A stretch of DNA of 64,000 bases from Mycolicibacter icosiumassiliensis (GTDB lineage Bacteria > Actinomycetota > Actinomycetes > Mycobacteriales > Mycobacteriaceae): contig NZ_LT546166.1 of the NCBI RefSeq assembly GCF_900078685.2, positions 2,794,780 to 2,858,779 of the forward strand. The letters run 5' to 3'. The notes under the pieces were generated by a model. That model was not told the origin of the DNA and did not search any database. It saw only the letters and a list, made by a program, of their open reading frames with translations. The number at the start of each line of letters is the position of its first letter. Position 1 is the stretch's first letter. A program made the position numbers and the translations under genes. This document shows positions 30,671 through 40,257 of this stretch, piece after piece.

Positions 30671-30967
30671 ATGGGATGTATTCGTAGACTTTCGTTCGTT
30701 GTCGCGATCTTGGTGGCTGCGGCAGCGTCGACCCCGGTGGCCGCGCAGGCGGTACCGGGCGATCCCCAACCGGGATGCGAGTCGAATTTCTGGGGCTCGA
30801 TGTACTGCGATGGTCCGATCCGTGAGGACGGCACCTGGAAGCGCTGCGCAACCTGGCAGCCCTCTTACGTCCCCGGCGGTAGCTACATCCCCGGCGGCAA
30901 CAAATGCGACATCATCGACCAGGGCAGCATTCCGTTCGGAACCCCCGACCACCACATCGAAGAGTGA
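30671..30967 (+). CDS. small secreted protein with CDGP motif
   Basis: A 98-residue protein with a Sec signal peptide (GCIRRLSFVVAILVAAAAST, cleavage near AAQA). The mature part of about 70 residues contains CESNFWGSMYCDGPIREDG and WKRCATW, the pattern of the mycobacterial CDGP-domain secreted family. Four cysteines could form two disulfides. ATG 30671 is preferred; a GTG nine bases upstream is possible. Function unknown. Confidence 0.75.
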   Translation: MGCIRRLSFVVAILVAAAASTPVAAQAVPGDPQPGCESNFWGSMYCDGPIREDGTWKRCATWQPSYVPGGSYIPGGNKCDIIDQGSIPFGTPDHHIEE

Positions 30968-31140
30968 ACGTCTAGCCACCGCACGTCGAGGATTTCGGTG
31001 AGGCGCTCGTGGTTGAGATGGGCCTACGACCACCGTCTCGCTGGCTACACGCTCACCACGAATGCAGCCCGAAGCGGCGGTTGGTGCCATTAGAGACTGT
31101 CGACAAGCCTCATGACCTACAGGAATATCGGTGCTACTTG

Positions 31141-31217
31141 TGGTGCCCTCGGTGAGATTCGAACTCACACTGCACGGGTTTTGAATCCGTTTCCTCTGCC
31201 AGTTGGGATACGAGGGC
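31141..31217 (-). tRNA. tRNA-Leu (CAA)
   Basis: 77 nt on the minus strand including an encoded CCA. The acceptor stem GCCCTCG pairs perfectly with CGAGGGC; the T arm is GTGAG-TTCGAAT-CTCAC. The anticodon loop TTCAAAA gives CAA, reading UUG. The variable region is only about 5 nt, short for a leucine tRNA, and the pair closing the anticodon loop is A-C. It sits between cya and pdtaR. Confidence 0.88.
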
Positions 31218-31297
31218 CCGGCGCTGACGCGCGGCTTCCTACCTTAGACGATGCCCCGCGCTGTTGCTCCAGCCGGCAGCCGCGACAGAATAGGGGG

Positions 31298-31921
31298 ATG
31301 ACCGACTCCACGTCCGCCAGCAGCCCGCGTCCCGCCCGGCGGGTCCTGATCGCCGAGGATGAGGCGCTGATCCGGCTGGATCTCGCCGAGATGTTGCGCG
31401 AGGAGGGCTACGAGGTGGTGGGCGAGGCCGGCGACGGGCAGGAAGCCGTCGAGCTTGCCGAGCTGTTGCGCCCGGACCTGGTGATCCTGGATGTGAAGAT
31501 GCCGCGCCGCGACGGCATCGACGCGGCCTCCGAGATCGCCGCCAAGCGGATCGCGCCGATCGTCATCCTGACCGCGTTCAGCCAGCGCGATCTGGTGGAA
31601 CGGGCCCGCGACGCCGGCGCGATGGCCTACCTGGTCAAGCCGTTCACCGCCGGTGACCTGGTCCCGGCCATCGAGCTGGCGGTCAGCCGGGCCGAGGAAA
31701 TCACGGCGTTGGAGCGCGAGGTCAGCAGCCTGTCCGACCAGCTGGAAACCCGCAAGCTCGTCGAGCGGGCCAAGGGTGTGCTGCAGACCGCGCACGGCTT
31801 CACCGAACCCGAGGCCTTCAAGTGGATTCAGCGCGCGGCGATGGATAAGCGGACCACCATGCGGCAGGTGGCCGAAGTGGTGCTGGAAAACGTCGAGGCC
31901 CCGGTCAACCCACCGGCCTGA
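31298..31921 (+). CDS. pdtaR: two-component response regulator with ANTAR output
   Basis: A 207-residue antiterminator-type regulator, orthologous to Rv1626. The receiver domain (residues about 15-130) has the acidic pocket AEDE, phospho-acceptor Asp65 in LVILDVKMP, and Lys in LVKPF. The C-terminal ANTAR domain (about 145-200) includes [12 protein letters not shown] and [16 protein letters not shown], and should bind RNA hairpins. The partner kinase PdtaS is not in the window. ATG 31298 follows an AGGGGG stretch; the longer upstream frame crosses the tRNA and is excluded. Confidence 0.94.
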   Translation: MTDSTSASSPRPARRVLIAEDEALIRLDLAEMLREEGYEVVGEAGDGQEAVELAELLRPDLVILDVKMPRRDGIDAASEIAAKRIAPIVILTAFSQRDLVERARDAGAMAYLVKPFTAGDLVPAIELAVSRAEEITALEREVSSLSDQLETRKLVERAKGVLQTAHGFTEPEAFKWIQRAAMDKRTTMRQVAEVVLENVEAPVNPPA

Positions 31922-31969
31922 CCGCCACGCCACCATCGGCGCTGAGCCCCGTCGCGCTGGTTCAACCAG

Positions 31970-31975
31970 TACGCT
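31970..31975 (+). promoter_or_regulatory. -10 box for pafA
   Basis: TACGCT, 7 nt before GTG 31983, suggesting an independent leaderless promoter in the 61-bp gap after pdtaR. Confidence 0.45.
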
Positions 31976-31982
31976 CGATGAC

Positions 31983-33341
31983 GTGCAGCGCAGAATCATG
32001 GGCATTGAGACCGAGTTCGGTGTCACCTGCACCTTCCACGGCCATCGGAGGCTGTCGCCCGACGAGGTGGCGCGCTATCTGTTCCGCCGGGTGGTGTCGT
32101 GGGGACGTAGCTCGAATGTGTTCCTGCGCAACGGCGCTCGACTGTATCTCGATGTCGGCAGTCATCCGGAGTACGCCACCGCCGAATGCGACAACTTGAC
32201 TCAGCTGGTCACCCACGACCGGGCCGGTGAACGGGTGCTCGAAGACCTGCTGATCGACGCCGAACAGCGGCTGGCCGATGAGGGCATCGGCGGCGACATC
32301 TACCTGTTCAAGAACAACACCGACTCGGCCGGCAACTCCTACGGCTGCCACGAGAACTACCTGATCGTGCGGGCCGGGGAGTTCTCCCGGATCTCCGACG
32401 TGCTGCTGCCGTTCCTGGTGACCCGCCAGCTGATCTGCGGCGCCGGCAAGGTGCTGCAGACCCCCAAGGCCGCCACGTTCTGCCTGTCCCAGCGTGCCGA
32501 ACACATCTGGGAAGGCGTCTCCAGCGCCACCACCCGGTCGCGGCCGATCATCAATACCCGCGACGAGCCGCATGCCGACGCCGAGAAGTACCGGCGCCTG
32601 CACGTCATCGTCGGCGACTCGAACATGTCCGAGACCTCGACCCTGCTCAAGGTGGGCAGCGCCGCGCTGGTGCTGGAGATGATCGAGGCCGGGGTGTCCT
32701 TCCGGGACTTCTCGTTGGACAACCCGATCCGGGCGATCCGCGAGGTCAGCCATGACGTCACCGGCCGGCGGCCGGTACGGCTGGCCGGCGGGCGCCAAGC
32801 CGGCGCCCTGGACATCCAGCGCGAGTACTACGGGCGGGCCGTGGAGTACGTGCAGACCCGGGCCAGCAACCCCCAGCTCGAGCAGGTCATCGATTTGTGG
32901 GGCCGCCAGCTTGACGCCGTCGAAACCCAGGACTTCGCCAAGGTGGACACCGAGATCGACTGGGTGATCAAGCGAAAGCTGTTCCAGCGCTACCAGGATC
33001 GCTACAACATGGAGCTGTCCGATCCCAAGATCGCCCAGCTGGACCTGGCCTATCACGACATCAAGCGCGGGCGTGGAGTGTTCGATCTGCTGCAGCGCAA
33101 GGGCTTGGCCACCCGGGTCACCACCGACGAAGACGTCGACGAAGCCGTCGACACCCCGCCGCAAACCACCCGCGCCAAACTGCGCGGCGAATTCATCAGT
33201 GCCGCACAGGCAGCCGGCCGCGACTTCACCGTCGACTGGGTGCACCTCAAGCTCAACGACCAGGCCCAGCGCACCGTGCTGTGCAAAGACCCGTTCCGCT
33301 CGGTCGACGAGCGGGTCAAGCGCCTGATCGCCAGCATGTAG
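31983..33341 (+). CDS. pafA: Pup-protein ligase
   Basis: Attaches the small protein Pup to lysines of proteasome substrates using ATP. 452 residues, the same length as the M. tuberculosis protein. [11 protein letters not shown] carries the ATP/Mg glutamate, [15 protein letters not shown] the catalytic Asp, and [18 protein letters not shown] further nucleotide contacts. The GTG start gives the family N-terminus MQRRIMG. In H37Rv it lies next to PE and proteasome genes; here it follows pdtaR. Confidence 0.96.
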   Translation: MQRRIMGIETEFGVTCTFHGHRRLSPDEVARYLFRRVVSWGRSSNVFLRNGARLYLDVGSHPEYATAECDNLTQLVTHDRAGERVLEDLLIDAEQRLADEGIGGDIYLFKNNTDSAGNSYGCHENYLIVRAGEFSRISDVLLPFLVTRQLICGAGKVLQTPKAATFCLSQRAEHIWEGVSSATTRSRPIINTRDEPHADAEKYRRLHVIVGDSNMSETSTLLKVGSAALVLEMIEAGVSFRDFSLDNPIRAIREVSHDVTGRRPVRLAGGRQAGALDIQREYYGRAVEYVQTRASNPQLEQVIDLWGRQLDAVETQDFAKVDTEIDWVIKRKLFQRYQDRYNMELSDPKIAQLDLAYHDIKRGRGVFDLLQRKGLATRVTTDEDVDEAVDTPPQTTRAKLRGEFISAAQAAGRDFTVDWVHLKLNDQAQRTVLCKDPFRSVDERVKRLIASM

Positions 33342-33351
33342 CGAACCAGCG

Positions 33352-33843
33352 ATGACCCGGCTCAGCGGCCTGGCCGCGCTCATCCCGTTGGGTATCGCGC
33401 TGACCGTGGCGCCGGCCGCGCACGCCGACGCCGTCGTCACGTGTCAGTTCAGCGTGGCCAAGCCGTTCGTCTACTCGGTCAACGGGGCCGACTACATGGG
33501 CAGCCGGGTCGACGTCAGCGACTGCCGGAGCGACCGGCCCGCTGCACGGCTGACCTTCCAGATGCACCTGACCGCCTCCGGTGCGCCGCTGGAGCTGGCC
33601 GGTCCGTCGCACACCCTCACCTACACCGAGACCCGCGACGTGCACAACGGCGACAGCTTCTCGGTGACCTTCCCCAACGACGACCGGCTGATGCCGCTGT
33701 ACCCGGGCGTCTACGGCGCGAAAGTGGCGGTGCGCACGGACGTCGCGGACGAACCGCCCACCGATGACCCGCGATTCTCGGACTACCAGTGCAGCACCTG
33801 GGACTTCCCAGGAATGACATGCGCACCCGCGGCCTGTACCTGA
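33352..33843 (+). CDS. secreted protein of unknown function between pafA and pafB
   Basis: A 163-residue protein with a Sec signal peptide (hydrophobic residues 5-20, cleavage near AHADA). The mature part of about 137 residues has five cysteines, two near the N-terminus (TCQF, SDCRSD) and three at the end (YQCSTW, MTCAPAACT). It looks beta-rich. It begins 10 nt after pafA, so is probably co-transcribed. I recognise no family. In H37Rv pafB follows pafA more directly. Confidence 0.72.
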   Translation: MTRLSGLAALIPLGIALTVAPAAHADAVVTCQFSVAKPFVYSVNGADYMGSRVDVSDCRSDRPAARLTFQMHLTASGAPLELAGPSHTLTYTETRDVHNGDSFSVTFPNDDRLMPLYPGVYGAKVAVRTDVADEPPTDDPRFSDYQCSTWDFPGMTCAPAACT

Positions 33844-33866
33844 ACAACCCCGCAACCTGCGAGCCT

Positions 33867-33872
33867 TATCCT
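33867..33872 (+). promoter_or_regulatory. -10 box for pafB
   Basis: TATCCT, 8 nt before ATG 33881, consistent with a leaderless pafBC transcript. Confidence 0.45.
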
Positions 33873-33880
33873 GTCTTGTC

Positions 33881-34876
33881 ATGGCGACCGCGAAAGTCGA
33901 GCGACTCCTCAATCTCGTCATCGCGTTGCTGGCCACCCGCAGCTACCTGACCGCCGAGAAGATCCGGGCCACCGTAGTCGGCTACGGCGACAGCCCCAGC
34001 GACGACGCGTTCTCGCGGATGTTCGAGCGCGACAAGAACGAGCTACGTGACCTGGGCATTCCGCTGGAGACCGGCAAAGTGTCGGGGTTCGACACGGTGG
34101 AGGGCTACCGGATCAACCCCGACACGTACGCGCTGCCGGCGATTGACCTGACCCGCGAAGAGGCCGCCGCGGTCGCGGTCGCGGTGCAGCTGTGGCAGTC
34201 CCCGGAGTTGCGCGCCAACGCCGAGGGCGCCGTCGCCAAACTGCATGCCGCCGGTGTCGAGGTGGACCCGAATCAAGCCGACGTGCTGGTGGCGCCGCCG
34301 ACCGCTCTGCCGGGAATTCACCGGGCCGAACCGGCGCTGGGCGCGTTGATGGATGCCGTGCAGGCGGGCCAGGCCGTGCAGTTCGAGCACCGCCCCTCAC
34401 CGGTCGAGCCGTATGTCACCCGCACCGTCGAACCGTGGGGAGTGGTCGCCCACGCCGGCCGCTGGTATCTGGTGGGCCATGACCGCGACCGCAACGCGGT
34501 ACGTACCTTCCGGATGTCGCGGATCGCGCCGGAGGTGCGGCCGATCGGGCCGCCCGACGCCGTCGCCCGACCCGACACCGCCGATCTGCGCGCCATCGTC
34601 GCCGACGCCGTCGGCGATGCCCCCAGCGGGCTGCAGGCCCGGATCTGGGTCGCCGATGGCCGCGCCGTGGCGCTGCGCCGGGCCGGCACGGTACTGGCCC
34701 GTCAGGCTCTTGCCGGCCGCGACGGCGACCTCATCGGCGTCGACATGGGAACCCATGACCGGCTGGCCCGGGAGATCGCTGGCTATGGGGCCGACGCCGT
34801 CGTCGTGGACCCGCCGTCGCTGCGCGACGATGTGGTGGCGCGCTTGAGTGCTCGCGTGGGGGAGGTGCCGGTGTGA
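33881..34876 (+). CDS. pafB: WYL-domain transcription activator PafB
   Basis: A 331-residue regulator: N-terminal winged helix (TAEKIRATVVGYGDSPSDDAFSRMF, about residues 25-50), then a WYL domain with VEPWGVVAHAGRWYLVGHD (about 180-200) and a C-terminal extension. With PafC it forms the activator of the RecA-independent DNA-damage response in mycobacteria; the proteasome connection is mainly genetic linkage. It overlaps pafC by 4 nt. Confidence 0.94.
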   Translation: MATAKVERLLNLVIALLATRSYLTAEKIRATVVGYGDSPSDDAFSRMFERDKNELRDLGIPLETGKVSGFDTVEGYRINPDTYALPAIDLTREEAAAVAVAVQLWQSPELRANAEGAVAKLHAAGVEVDPNQADVLVAPPTALPGIHRAEPALGALMDAVQAGQAVQFEHRPSPVEPYVTRTVEPWGVVAHAGRWYLVGHDRDRNAVRTFRMSRIAPEVRPIGPPDAVARPDTADLRAIVADAVGDAPSGLQARIWVADGRAVALRRAGTVLARQALAGRDGDLIGVDMGTHDRLAREIAGYGADAVVVDPPSLRDDVVARLSARVGEVPV

Positions 34877-35838
34877 CCCAGCTGTCGAAACGCCTGGTCC
34901 GGCTGCTGAATATGGTGCCGTATCTGAAGGCTCGCCCCGGGATCAGCAAGGAGCAGGCCGCCGCCGAACTCGGCGTGAGCCTCAGCCAGCTGCAGAGCGA
35001 TCTGGAGCAGCTGGTGATGTGCGGCCTGCCCGGCTACGGGCCCGGCGAGCTGATCGACGTGACGTTCTACGAAGACCGCCTGGACGTGTTCGAATCCGCC
35101 GGCGTCGATCGTCCGCTGCGACTGACGTCGCGGGAAGCCACCGCCATGCTGATGGCATTGCGCACCCTGGTCGATATGCCCGGCATCGTCGACCCCCGGG
35201 CCGCCCGCAGCGCGATCGCCAAGATCGAGGAGGCCGCTGGAGCCGCGGCACCAGCGTCGCCCGCCTCCGCCGTGCACGACGAGTCGGCCGCCGACTTTGC
35301 CCGACAAGACGTCGTCCGCGACGGCGTCCAGCAACACCGAGCCCTGGCGATCGACTACTACGCGGCATCGCGAGACAGCGTGTCGCAGCGGATCGTGGAT
35401 CCGATCCGGGTGGTGCTGATCGGCGCGCACAGTTACCTGGAGGCGTGGTGCCGCGAGTCCGAGGGAGTGCGATTGTTCCGGTTCGACCGCATTGACGACG
35501 CCCGGCTCCTCGACGAGCCGTCGGCGCCGCCCGAACCGGCGCGGCGGGCCGAAACCGACACCTCACTGTTCGACGCCGACCCGTCACTGCCGGTGGCCAT
35601 CATGCGAGTGGCCCCGTCGGCGGCGTGGATGTTCGAGTACTACCCGATGCAGGCCCTCGGCGAGCTTGCCGAGGGCTGGCGTGAAGCCCAACTGACCTAC
35701 GCCTCCGAGGAGTGGCTGATCCGGCTGCTGCTCGGTATGGGCGACGAGGTGCAGGTGGTGGCGCCGGAATCGGTGGTTGCCGGCGTGCGCGAGGCCTCGG
35801 TGGCCGCGTTGGCGATGTATGAGCAGGTGCGCCCTTGA
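34873..35838 (+). CDS. pafC: WYL-domain transcription activator PafC
   Basis: Partner of PafB, 321 residues. The N-terminal HTH includes RPGISKEQAAAELGVSLSQLQSDLEQL and the WYL-like domain has a degenerate core around GAHSYLEAWCRESEGVRLFRFDRI. GTG start within the pafB stop implies coupled synthesis of the heterodimer. The next small gene overlaps it by 4 nt. Confidence 0.93.
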   Translation: MTQLSKRLVRLLNMVPYLKARPGISKEQAAAELGVSLSQLQSDLEQLVMCGLPGYGPGELIDVTFYEDRLDVFESAGVDRPLRLTSREATAMLMALRTLVDMPGIVDPRAARSAIAKIEEAAGAAAPASPASAVHDESAADFARQDVVRDGVQQHRALAIDYYAASRDSVSQRIVDPIRVVLIGAHSYLEAWCRESEGVRLFRFDRIDDARLLDEPSAPPEPARRAETDTSLFDADPSLPVAIMRVAPSAAWMFEYYPMQALGELAEGWREAQLTYASEEWLIRLLLGMGDEVQVVAPESVVAGVREASVAALAMYEQVRP

Positions 35839-36065
35839 CGCTGTACAGCGTCGGAGCCCTGGTAGCCGACATCACCTTCCTGGCCCTGATGGTAGGAGTT
35901 GTGGTGGGCATCGTTTTCCTGCTCAAGGCCAAGGCGAAGAACGCTGGTCAGCCACCCATGACGGCGAACTGGTATCCCGATCCGGCTGACCCCGAGCTGC
36001 TGCGCTACTTCGATGGTCACAGCTGGACGGAGACCACCCGGCCCCGGGATGCACCGCCGGGTTGA
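35835..36065 (+). CDS. small DUF2510 membrane protein
   Basis: A 76-residue protein with one membrane helix (residues about 8-30) and a C-terminal DUF2510-type segment (NWYPDPADPELLRYFDGHSW), a short Trp-rich cytoplasmic motif common in actinobacteria. The TTG start overlaps the pafC stop (TTGA); an internal ATG at 35889 would remove most of the helix. The stop lies in the first bases of the 57-bp tandem repeat. Function unknown. Confidence 0.65.
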   Translation: MTLYSVGALVADITFLALMVGVVVGIVFLLKAKAKNAGQPPMTANWYPDPADPELLRYFDGHSWTETTRPRDAPPG

Positions 36066-36174
36066 TGCGGCGGTTCCAGCTTCGCCTCTCCTTCGTCGAG
36101 CCTCGCTGAACCACCGGGTTGATGCGGCGGTTCCAGCTTCGCCTCTCCTTCGTCGAGCCTCGCTGAACCACCGG
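36061..36174. repeat. 57-bp direct tandem repeat, two perfect copies
   Basis: Units 36061-36117 and 36118-36174 are identical; each contains GTTGATGCGGCGGTTCCAGC and ends GAACCACCGG. Related single copies are at 54345-54394 and, partially, 60085-60111. The pair lies between the DUF2510 gene and tatA and supplies the DUF2510 stop codon. It may be an interspersed repeat family of this genome. Confidence 0.9.
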
Positions 36175-36208
36175 GTTCCTGAGCTGCGGTAGCATCGTGA
36201 CGACGTCT

Positions 36209-36213
36209 GGAGG
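36209..36213 (+). promoter_or_regulatory. ribosome-binding site for tatA
   Basis: GGAGG ending 8 nt before GTG 36222. A TAGCAT -10-like box at 36190-36195 lies just upstream, after the tandem repeat. Confidence 0.55.
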
Positions 36214-36221
36214 TAACCAAA

Positions 36222-36452
36222 GTGAACGCTTTAGGACCGTCGCACCTGGCGATCCTCGCCGTCGCCGTGATCATTCTGTTCGGCGCCAAGCGACTGCCCG
36301 ATGCGGCACGCTCGCTCGGTAAGTCGCTGCGCATCTTCAAGTCCGAGGTCCGCGAGCTGCAGAACGAGAGCAAGCCGGATTCGACTGCCACCTCGACCAC
36401 CGTCCAGTCCGAGCGGGTCGATCCGCCGGCGGCCGGCGGCCAGTCGGCGTAA
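36222..36452 (+). CDS. tatA: Sec-independent translocase subunit TatA
   Basis: A 76-residue pore-forming component of the twin-arginine export pathway. The N-terminal membrane helix ([13 protein letters not shown]) is followed by the [24 protein letters not shown] hinge and amphipathic helix (about residues 20-43), then a polar tail. Precedes tatC by 38 bp. Confidence 0.95.
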   Translation: MNALGPSHLAILAVAVIILFGAKRLPDAARSLGKSLRIFKSEVRELQNESKPDSTATSTTVQSERVDPPAAGGQSA

Positions 36453-36490
36453 CCCGGTCCGCCGTCGCGGCGACCGCGCCCCATTCGACT

Positions 36491-37399
36491 GTGCGCACGC
36501 TCGGAGTTCTGCGGCGGCTCGACCCCCGTCAGCGGCGTAGCCGCACCAATCCCGACGGGACGATGTCGCTCGTCGACCACCTGCGGGAGCTACGTACCCG
36601 GCTGCTGATCTCGATGGCCGCGATCGTGCTCACCACGATCGTCGGCTTCATCTGGTACACCCAACCGCTGTTCGGGCTGGAAAGCCTCGGCGAATGGCTG
36701 CGGCACCCCTACTGCGAGCTGCCGGCCTCAGCGCGCGCGTCGATCGCGCCCGACGGGCAGTGCCGGCTGCTGGCCACCGCGCCGTTCGACCAGTTCATGC
36801 TGCGACTCAAAGTGGGCTTAGCCGCCGGAATCGTGCTGGCCTGCCCGGTCTGGTTCTACCACCTGTGGGCGTTCATCACTCCCGGCCTCTACCGCAAAGA
36901 GCGGCGCTTCGCGGTGGTGTTCGTCGTCTCGGCGGCCGTGCTGTTCGTCACCGGCGCCATCCTGGCCTACCTGGTGCTGGCCAAGGCGCTCGGCTTTCTG
37001 CTGACCGTCGGCAGCGACGTCCAGGTGACCGCACTGTCCGGCGACCGGTATTTCGGGTTCCTGCTGAACCTGCTGGTGGTTTTCGGGATCAGCTTCGAGT
37101 TCCCGCTGCTGATCGTGATGCTCAACATGGTCGGCGTGATCAGTTATGCCCGGCTCAAGGAGTGGCGGCGCGGACTGATCTTCGCGATGTTCGTGTTCGC
37201 CGCATTCTTCACCCCGGGCTCGGACCCGTTCTCGATGATCGTGCTGGGTAGCACGCTGACCCTGTTGCAGGAGTTCGCCATCCAGATCGCCCGGCTGCAC
37301 GACAAGCGCAAGGCCAAGCGGGAGGCGGCCACCGCGCTTGCCGACGACCAGGCCTCGCCCATCCAAGCGCCCACACCCGTCACCGCGCCGCATGAGTAG
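36491..37399 (+). CDS. tatC: Sec-independent translocase subunit TatC
   Basis: The signal-peptide receptor of the Tat pathway, 302 residues and six membrane helices. Family blocks seen are [14 protein letters not shown], the periplasmic [11 protein letters not shown] loop, [19 protein letters not shown], and [16 protein letters not shown] long N-terminal extension ([16 protein letters not shown]) is usual in mycobacteria. It overlaps helY by 8 nt. Confidence 0.95.
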   Translation: MRTLGVLRRLDPRQRRSRTNPDGTMSLVDHLRELRTRLLISMAAIVLTTIVGFIWYTQPLFGLESLGEWLRHPYCELPASARASIAPDGQCRLLATAPFDQFMLRLKVGLAAGIVLACPVWFYHLWAFITPGLYRKERRFAVVFVVSAAVLFVTGAILAYLVLAKALGFLLTVGSDVQVTALSGDRYFGFLLNLLVVFGISFEFPLLIVMLNMVGVISYARLKEWRRGLIFAMFVFAAFFTPGSDPFSMIVLGSTLTLLQEFAIQIARLHDKRKAKREAATALADDQASPIQAPTPVTAPHE

Positions 37400-40184
37400 T
37401 CCGCCGGAGACGCCCGGACAGACCGAGCTGAGCCGGTTCACCGCGGAACTGCCCTTCGGACTCGACGGCTTTCAGCGTCGGGCCTGCGAGGCCCTGCAGG
37501 ACGGTCGGGGAGTGCTGGTGTGCGCCCCCACCGGCGCCGGTAAGACCGTCGTCGGCGAGTTCGCGGTCCACCTGGCCCTGGCCGGCGGCGGAAAGTGCTT
37601 CTACACCACCCCGATCAAGGCGCTGAGCAACCAGAAGCACACCGACCTGGTGGCCCGGTACGGCAAGGACCGGGTGGGGCTGTTAACCGGTGACCTGTCG
37701 ATCAACGCGAATGCGCCGGTGGTGGTGATGACCACCGAAGTGCTGCGCAACATGCTGTATGCGAATTCTCCTGCACTGCAAGGTCTTTCCCACGTAGTCA
37801 TGGACGAAGTGCACTTCCTGGCAGACCGGATGCGCGGTGCGGTGTGGGAAGAGGTCATTCTGCACCTGCCCGAGGAGGTGCGGCTGGTCAGCCTCTCGGC
37901 GACGGTCAGCAACGCCGAGGAATTCGGCGGCTGGATTCAGACGGTCCGCGGCGACACCTCCGTCGTGGTCGACGAACACCGCCCCGTGCCGTTGTGGCAG
38001 CACATGATGGTCGGCAAGCGGCTCTTCGATCTGTTCGGGGCCCGGCCGGACTCCGATGCCCGCGCCGCGGGGGGCCGGCCCCGTGTGGACCCCGAATTGT
38101 TGCGCCACATCGCCCACCGCCGGGAAGCCGACCGGCTCACCGACTGGGGCAGCTCCCGTCGCCAACGGCACGGCGGCTCGGGCCGACCCGATCGGCCGAC
38201 CTACCGGCCGCCGATGCGCCCGGACGTGATCGCGGTGCTGAACTCCGCGGGTCTGCTGCCGGCGATCACCTTCGTGTTCTCCCGGGCCGGCTGCGACGCC
38301 GCGGTTAAGCAGTGCCTGCGCTCCCCGCTGCGGCTGACCACCGAATCCGAGCGGGCCCGCATCGCCGAGGTGATCGACCATCGCTGCGGTGATCTGGCCG
38401 ATGACGACCTGGACGTGCTGGGTTACTACGAATGGCGCGAGGGGCTGCTGCGCGGCCTGGCCGGCCACCACGCCGGGCTGTTGCCGGTGTTCCGGCACAC
38501 CGTCGAAGAGTTGTTCGCCGCGGGTTTGGTCAAGGCCGTGTTCGCCACCGAAACCCTGGCGTTGGGCATCAACATGCCGGCCCGCACGGTGGTGCTCGAA
38601 CGGCTGGTGAAGTTCAACGGTGAGCAGCACGCCGCGCTGACGCCGGGGGAGTACACCCAGCTGACCGGCCGGGCCGGCCGGCGTGGCATCGACGTCGAAG
38701 GCCATGCGGTGGTGCTGTGGCACCCCGGGGAGAGCACCGCCGATCCCGACCAGGTCGCCGGGCTGGCATCCACCCGTACCTTCCCGCTGCGCAGCTCGTT
38801 CGCGCCGTCGTACAACATGACCATCAACCTGGTTCAGCACATGGGACCCGAGCAGGCCCACCAGCTGCTGGAGCAGTCGTTCGCCCAGTTCCAGGCCGAC
38901 CGGTCGGTCGTCGGCCTGGTGCGCAGCGCCGAGCGCGGCGAGCGCTCCCTGGATGAGATCGCCGCCGAGTTCGGCGGGCGCGACTCGGCAGTGCTCGACT
39001 ACGCCCGGCTGCGGGCGAAGATCTCCGAACGCGAACGCGCCCAGGCGCGGGCCTCGCGCGTGCAGCGGCGCCGGGCCGCCAGTGATGCGCTGGCGGAGCT
39101 GCGTCGCGGCGACATCATCAACCTCAGTCACGGCCGTCGCGGTGGTTTGGCGGTGGTGTTGCAGGCCGATCGGGATGCCGATGAACCGAGGCCGCTGGTG
39201 CTCACCGAGCATCGCTGGGCCGGCCGCATCTCCTCGGCCGACTATTCGGGCGCGGTCCCGCCGATCGGCACTATGAGCCTGCCCAAACGAGTGGAGCACC
39301 GCCAGCCGCGGGTCCGCCGCGACCTGGCCTCGGCACTGCGATCCGCGGCCGCCGGGCTCGATGTACCCAGCTCGCGCAAACGCCGCGGCGACGCAGCTGA
39401 CGCGCCGGCGGATCCGGAGCTGGCGGCCCTGCGCCAGCGCATGCGCGACCACCCCGTTCACGACGCGCCGGATCGCGAAGCCCAGGTGCGTGTCGCCGAG
39501 CGCTATCTGCGAGTGGAGGCCGACACCGCGCAGTTGCGCAGGAAGGTCGAGGCGGCCACCAATTCGCTGGCGCGCACCTTCGACCGGATCGTGGGCCTGC
39601 TGTCCGAACGCGGGTTTATCGAAGGCAGCCCTGGCGAAGGCGACCCCACGGTCACCGACGACGGCCGGATGCTGGCCCGAATCTACAGCGAGAGCGACCT
39701 TTTGGTTGCCGAGTGTCTTCGCACCGGGGCGTGGCAGGGCCTCAAGCCCCCGGAACTGGCTGCGGTGGTCTCGGCGGTGCTCTATGAAACCCGCGGCGCT
39801 GACGGCCCCGGCGGACCGCCGACCCTGCAGGCGCCCACCGAAGCCGTGCGCCGGGCGCTGCACCAGACCCGCAAGCACTCGGCGGCATTGCGGGCCGACG
39901 AGCGCCGCCATGGCATCAACCCGACCCGCGAACCCGACGACGGGTTCGTCGCCGCGGTCTACCGGTGGGCCCGCAGCGGCGATCTGGCTTCGGCACTGGC
40001 CGCCAGCGACGCGGCCGGCGGGGGTACGCCGCTGTCGGCGGGTGATTTCGTGCGCTGGTGCCGGCAAGTGCTCGACCTGCTGGATCAGCTGCGGAATGCG
40101 GCACCCAGTCCGGAGTTGCGGGCCACCGCAAAACAGGCGATCGACACGGTTTTGCGTGGGGTCGTTGCGGTTGACGCCGGGTAG
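37392..40184 (+). CDS. helY: Ski2-like DEAD/DEVH RNA helicase
   Basis: A 930-residue superfamily II helicase. Walker A APTGAGKT is at residues 45-52; [11 protein letters not shown] (Ia), MDEVHFLAD (DEVH box), SLSATVSN (III), and the C-terminal [12 protein letters not shown] and [12 protein letters not shown] (VI) follow. The second half contains the DSHCT-like helical domain. It probably unwinds structured RNA in decay or rRNA processing. The longer upstream frame lies inside tatC; ATG 37392 is used. Confidence 0.93.
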   Translation: MSSPPETPGQTELSRFTAELPFGLDGFQRRACEALQDGRGVLVCAPTGAGKTVVGEFAVHLALAGGGKCFYTTPIKALSNQKHTDLVARYGKDRVGLLTGDLSINANAPVVVMTTEVLRNMLYANSPALQGLSHVVMDEVHFLADRMRGAVWEEVILHLPEEVRLVSLSATVSNAEEFGGWIQTVRGDTSVVVDEHRPVPLWQHMMVGKRLFDLFGARPDSDARAAGGRPRVDPELLRHIAHRREADRLTDWGSSRRQRHGGSGRPDRPTYRPPMRPDVIAVLNSAGLLPAITFVFSRAGCDAAVKQCLRSPLRLTTESERARIAEVIDHRCGDLADDDLDVLGYYEWREGLLRGLAGHHAGLLPVFRHTVEELFAAGLVKAVFATETLALGINMPARTVVLERLVKFNGEQHAALTPGEYTQLTGRAGRRGIDVEGHAVVLWHPGESTADPDQVAGLASTRTFPLRSSFAPSYNMTINLVQHMGPEQAHQLLEQSFAQFQADRSVVGLVRSAERGERSLDEIAAEFGGRDSAVLDYARLRAKISERERAQARASRVQRRRAASDALAELRRGDIINLSHGRRGGLAVVLQADRDADEPRPLVLTEHRWAGRISSADYSGAVPPIGTMSLPKRVEHRQPRVRRDLASALRSAAAGLDVPSSRKRRGDAADAPADPELAALRQRMRDHPVHDAPDREAQVRVAERYLRVEADTAQLRRKVEAATNSLARTFDRIVGLLSERGFIEGSPGEGDPTVTDDGRMLARIYSESDLLVAECLRTGAWQGLKPPELAAVVSAVLYETRGADGPGGPPTLQAPTEAVRRALHQTRKHSAALRADERRHGINPTREPDDGFVAAVYRWARSGDLASALAASDAAGGGTPLSAGDFVRWCRQVLDLLDQLRNAAPSPELRATAKQAIDTVLRGVVAVDAG

Positions 40185-40257
40185 GCTGGTCCGGGCGCTA
40201 CGGTGGAGAGCCGGCGGTGATCAGCACCCGCTACGTGAGAGGACTTGAGGAACAACG

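Noticed and set aside
36061-36174. Possible CRISPR array
   Set aside because: Only two directly abutting units with no spacers and no cas genes.
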